A DNA stretch of 33,608 bases from Bacteroidales bacterium. Lineage in GTDB: Bacteria; Bacteroidota; Bacteroidia; Bacteroidales; UBA932. Position numbers and translations under genes: made by a program. The stretch is from the NCBI GenBank assembly GCA_017548505.1, contig JAFYZX010000035.1:1-33608 (forward strand), given 5' to 3'. The notes below the pieces were generated by a model. That model was not told where the DNA came from. It saw only the letters and a program-made list of their open reading frames with translations, and ran no database searches. Shown piece by piece: positions 33,337 through 33,608 of the stretch; within the stretch, counting starts at the first letter, position 1; each line of letters begins with the position of its first letter.

Positions 33337-33608
33337 ATGAGATTACGTTGCGAAAACCTTGTTAAGAAATACGGCCCCAGAACAGTCGTGAAAGGGGTGT
33401 CTATGGAAGTGAATCAAGGTGAGATCGTGGGCTTCCTTGGTCCGAACGGAGCTGGAAAGACCACAAGCTTCTATATGATAACAGGACTTGTTGTTCCTAA
33501 TGCCGGAAGAATCTTTCTTGATGATGAGGAAATCACTGGTCTCCCGATGTTCAAGAGAGCTCAGAAGGGAGTCGGTTACCTGGCACAGGAGGCTTCTGTG
33601 TTCCGTCA
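33337..33608 (+). CDS. lptB: LPS export ABC transporter ATP-binding protein LptB, 3' end outside the window
   Basis: The first 90 residues of an ABC ATPase starting [13 protein letters not shown], with Walker [11 protein letters not shown] and the LptB-like run [20 protein letters not shown] and [13 protein letters not shown] at the Q-loop. LptB powers extraction of lipopolysaccharide from the inner membrane. It starts one base after the dnaX stop. The Walker B and signature motifs lie past the right edge. Confidence 0.92.
   Translation, partial: MRLRCENLVKKYGPRTVVKGVSMEVNQGEIVGFLGPNGAGKTTSFYMITGLVVPNAGRIFLDDEEITGLPMFKRAQKGVGYLAQEASVFR

Noticed and set aside
1-33608. Search for CRISPR arrays, insertion sequences, phage genes or a defence island
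   Set aside because: No evenly spaced direct repeats, transposase or integrase motifs were seen; the Fic protein is a single gene without a recognised defence partner.

Overview
The window looks like a housekeeping stretch of a Bacteroidota (Bacteroidales-type) chromosome with a few accessory islands. The evidence is a SusC/SusD pair, many small lipoproteins and secreted proteins with Bacteroidota-type signal sequences, a DUF4783-type gene, and repeated copies of the Bacteroidota -7 promoter box TAnnTTTG, with no E. coli-type -10/-35 promoters evident. Genus cannot be assigned from sequence alone; base composition is near 50% GC.

Layout. 1-2332 (+): the end of a cluster that alternates two kinds of envelope protein, a beta-rich secreted domain (three copies, two of them in one protein) and unrelated lipoproteins, closed by a hairpin terminator. 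2410-6572 (+): compact operon engB-prs-nadE-small membrane protein-der with its own promoter and terminator. 6670-11374 (+): a susC/susD pair with no linked hydrolase or regulator. 11376-11616: GC-rich hairpin string, an unusually long hairpin that includes the 3' end of a tRNA-Pro(CGG) gene, and that tRNA. 11611-17014 (-): rlmH, a 1201-residue multi-membrane histidine kinase, and a PatB/MalY-type C-S lyase. 17082-19444: a DUF4783-like gene (+), then a sigma-54-type response regulator without a DNA-binding domain and cmk (-). 19468-20935 (+): ispH and efp. 20995-25230 (+): transglutaminase-like lipoprotein, two paralogous secreted proteins, a zinc-ribbon membrane protein and a family 2 glycosyltransferase. 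25256-28523 (-): DUF805 membrane protein, CAT-like acetyltransferase, two lipoproteins, a secreted protein. 28536-30480 (-): O-methyltransferase and M16 peptidase. 30503-33608 (+): BRO-N/Fic fusion protein, dnaX, and the start of lptB.

How the parts relate. Core functions are ribosome assembly (engB, der, rlmH), translation (efp, tRNA-Pro), nucleotide and NAD supply (prs, nadE, cmk), isoprenoid synthesis (ispH), replication (dnaX) and LPS export (lptB). The histidine kinase and the sigma-54-type regulator are probably partners, though separated by rlmH and a gene on the other strand. The most unusual points are the regulator's altered sigma-54 contact loop (GSFTSA) with no helix-turn-helix, the 22-bp hairpin that buries the tRNA 3' end, promoters that almost touch the start codons of dnaX, ispH and fic, and the recurring TTG-N12-TAnnTTTG spacing. 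No CRISPR array, insertion sequence, prophage or obvious defence island was found.
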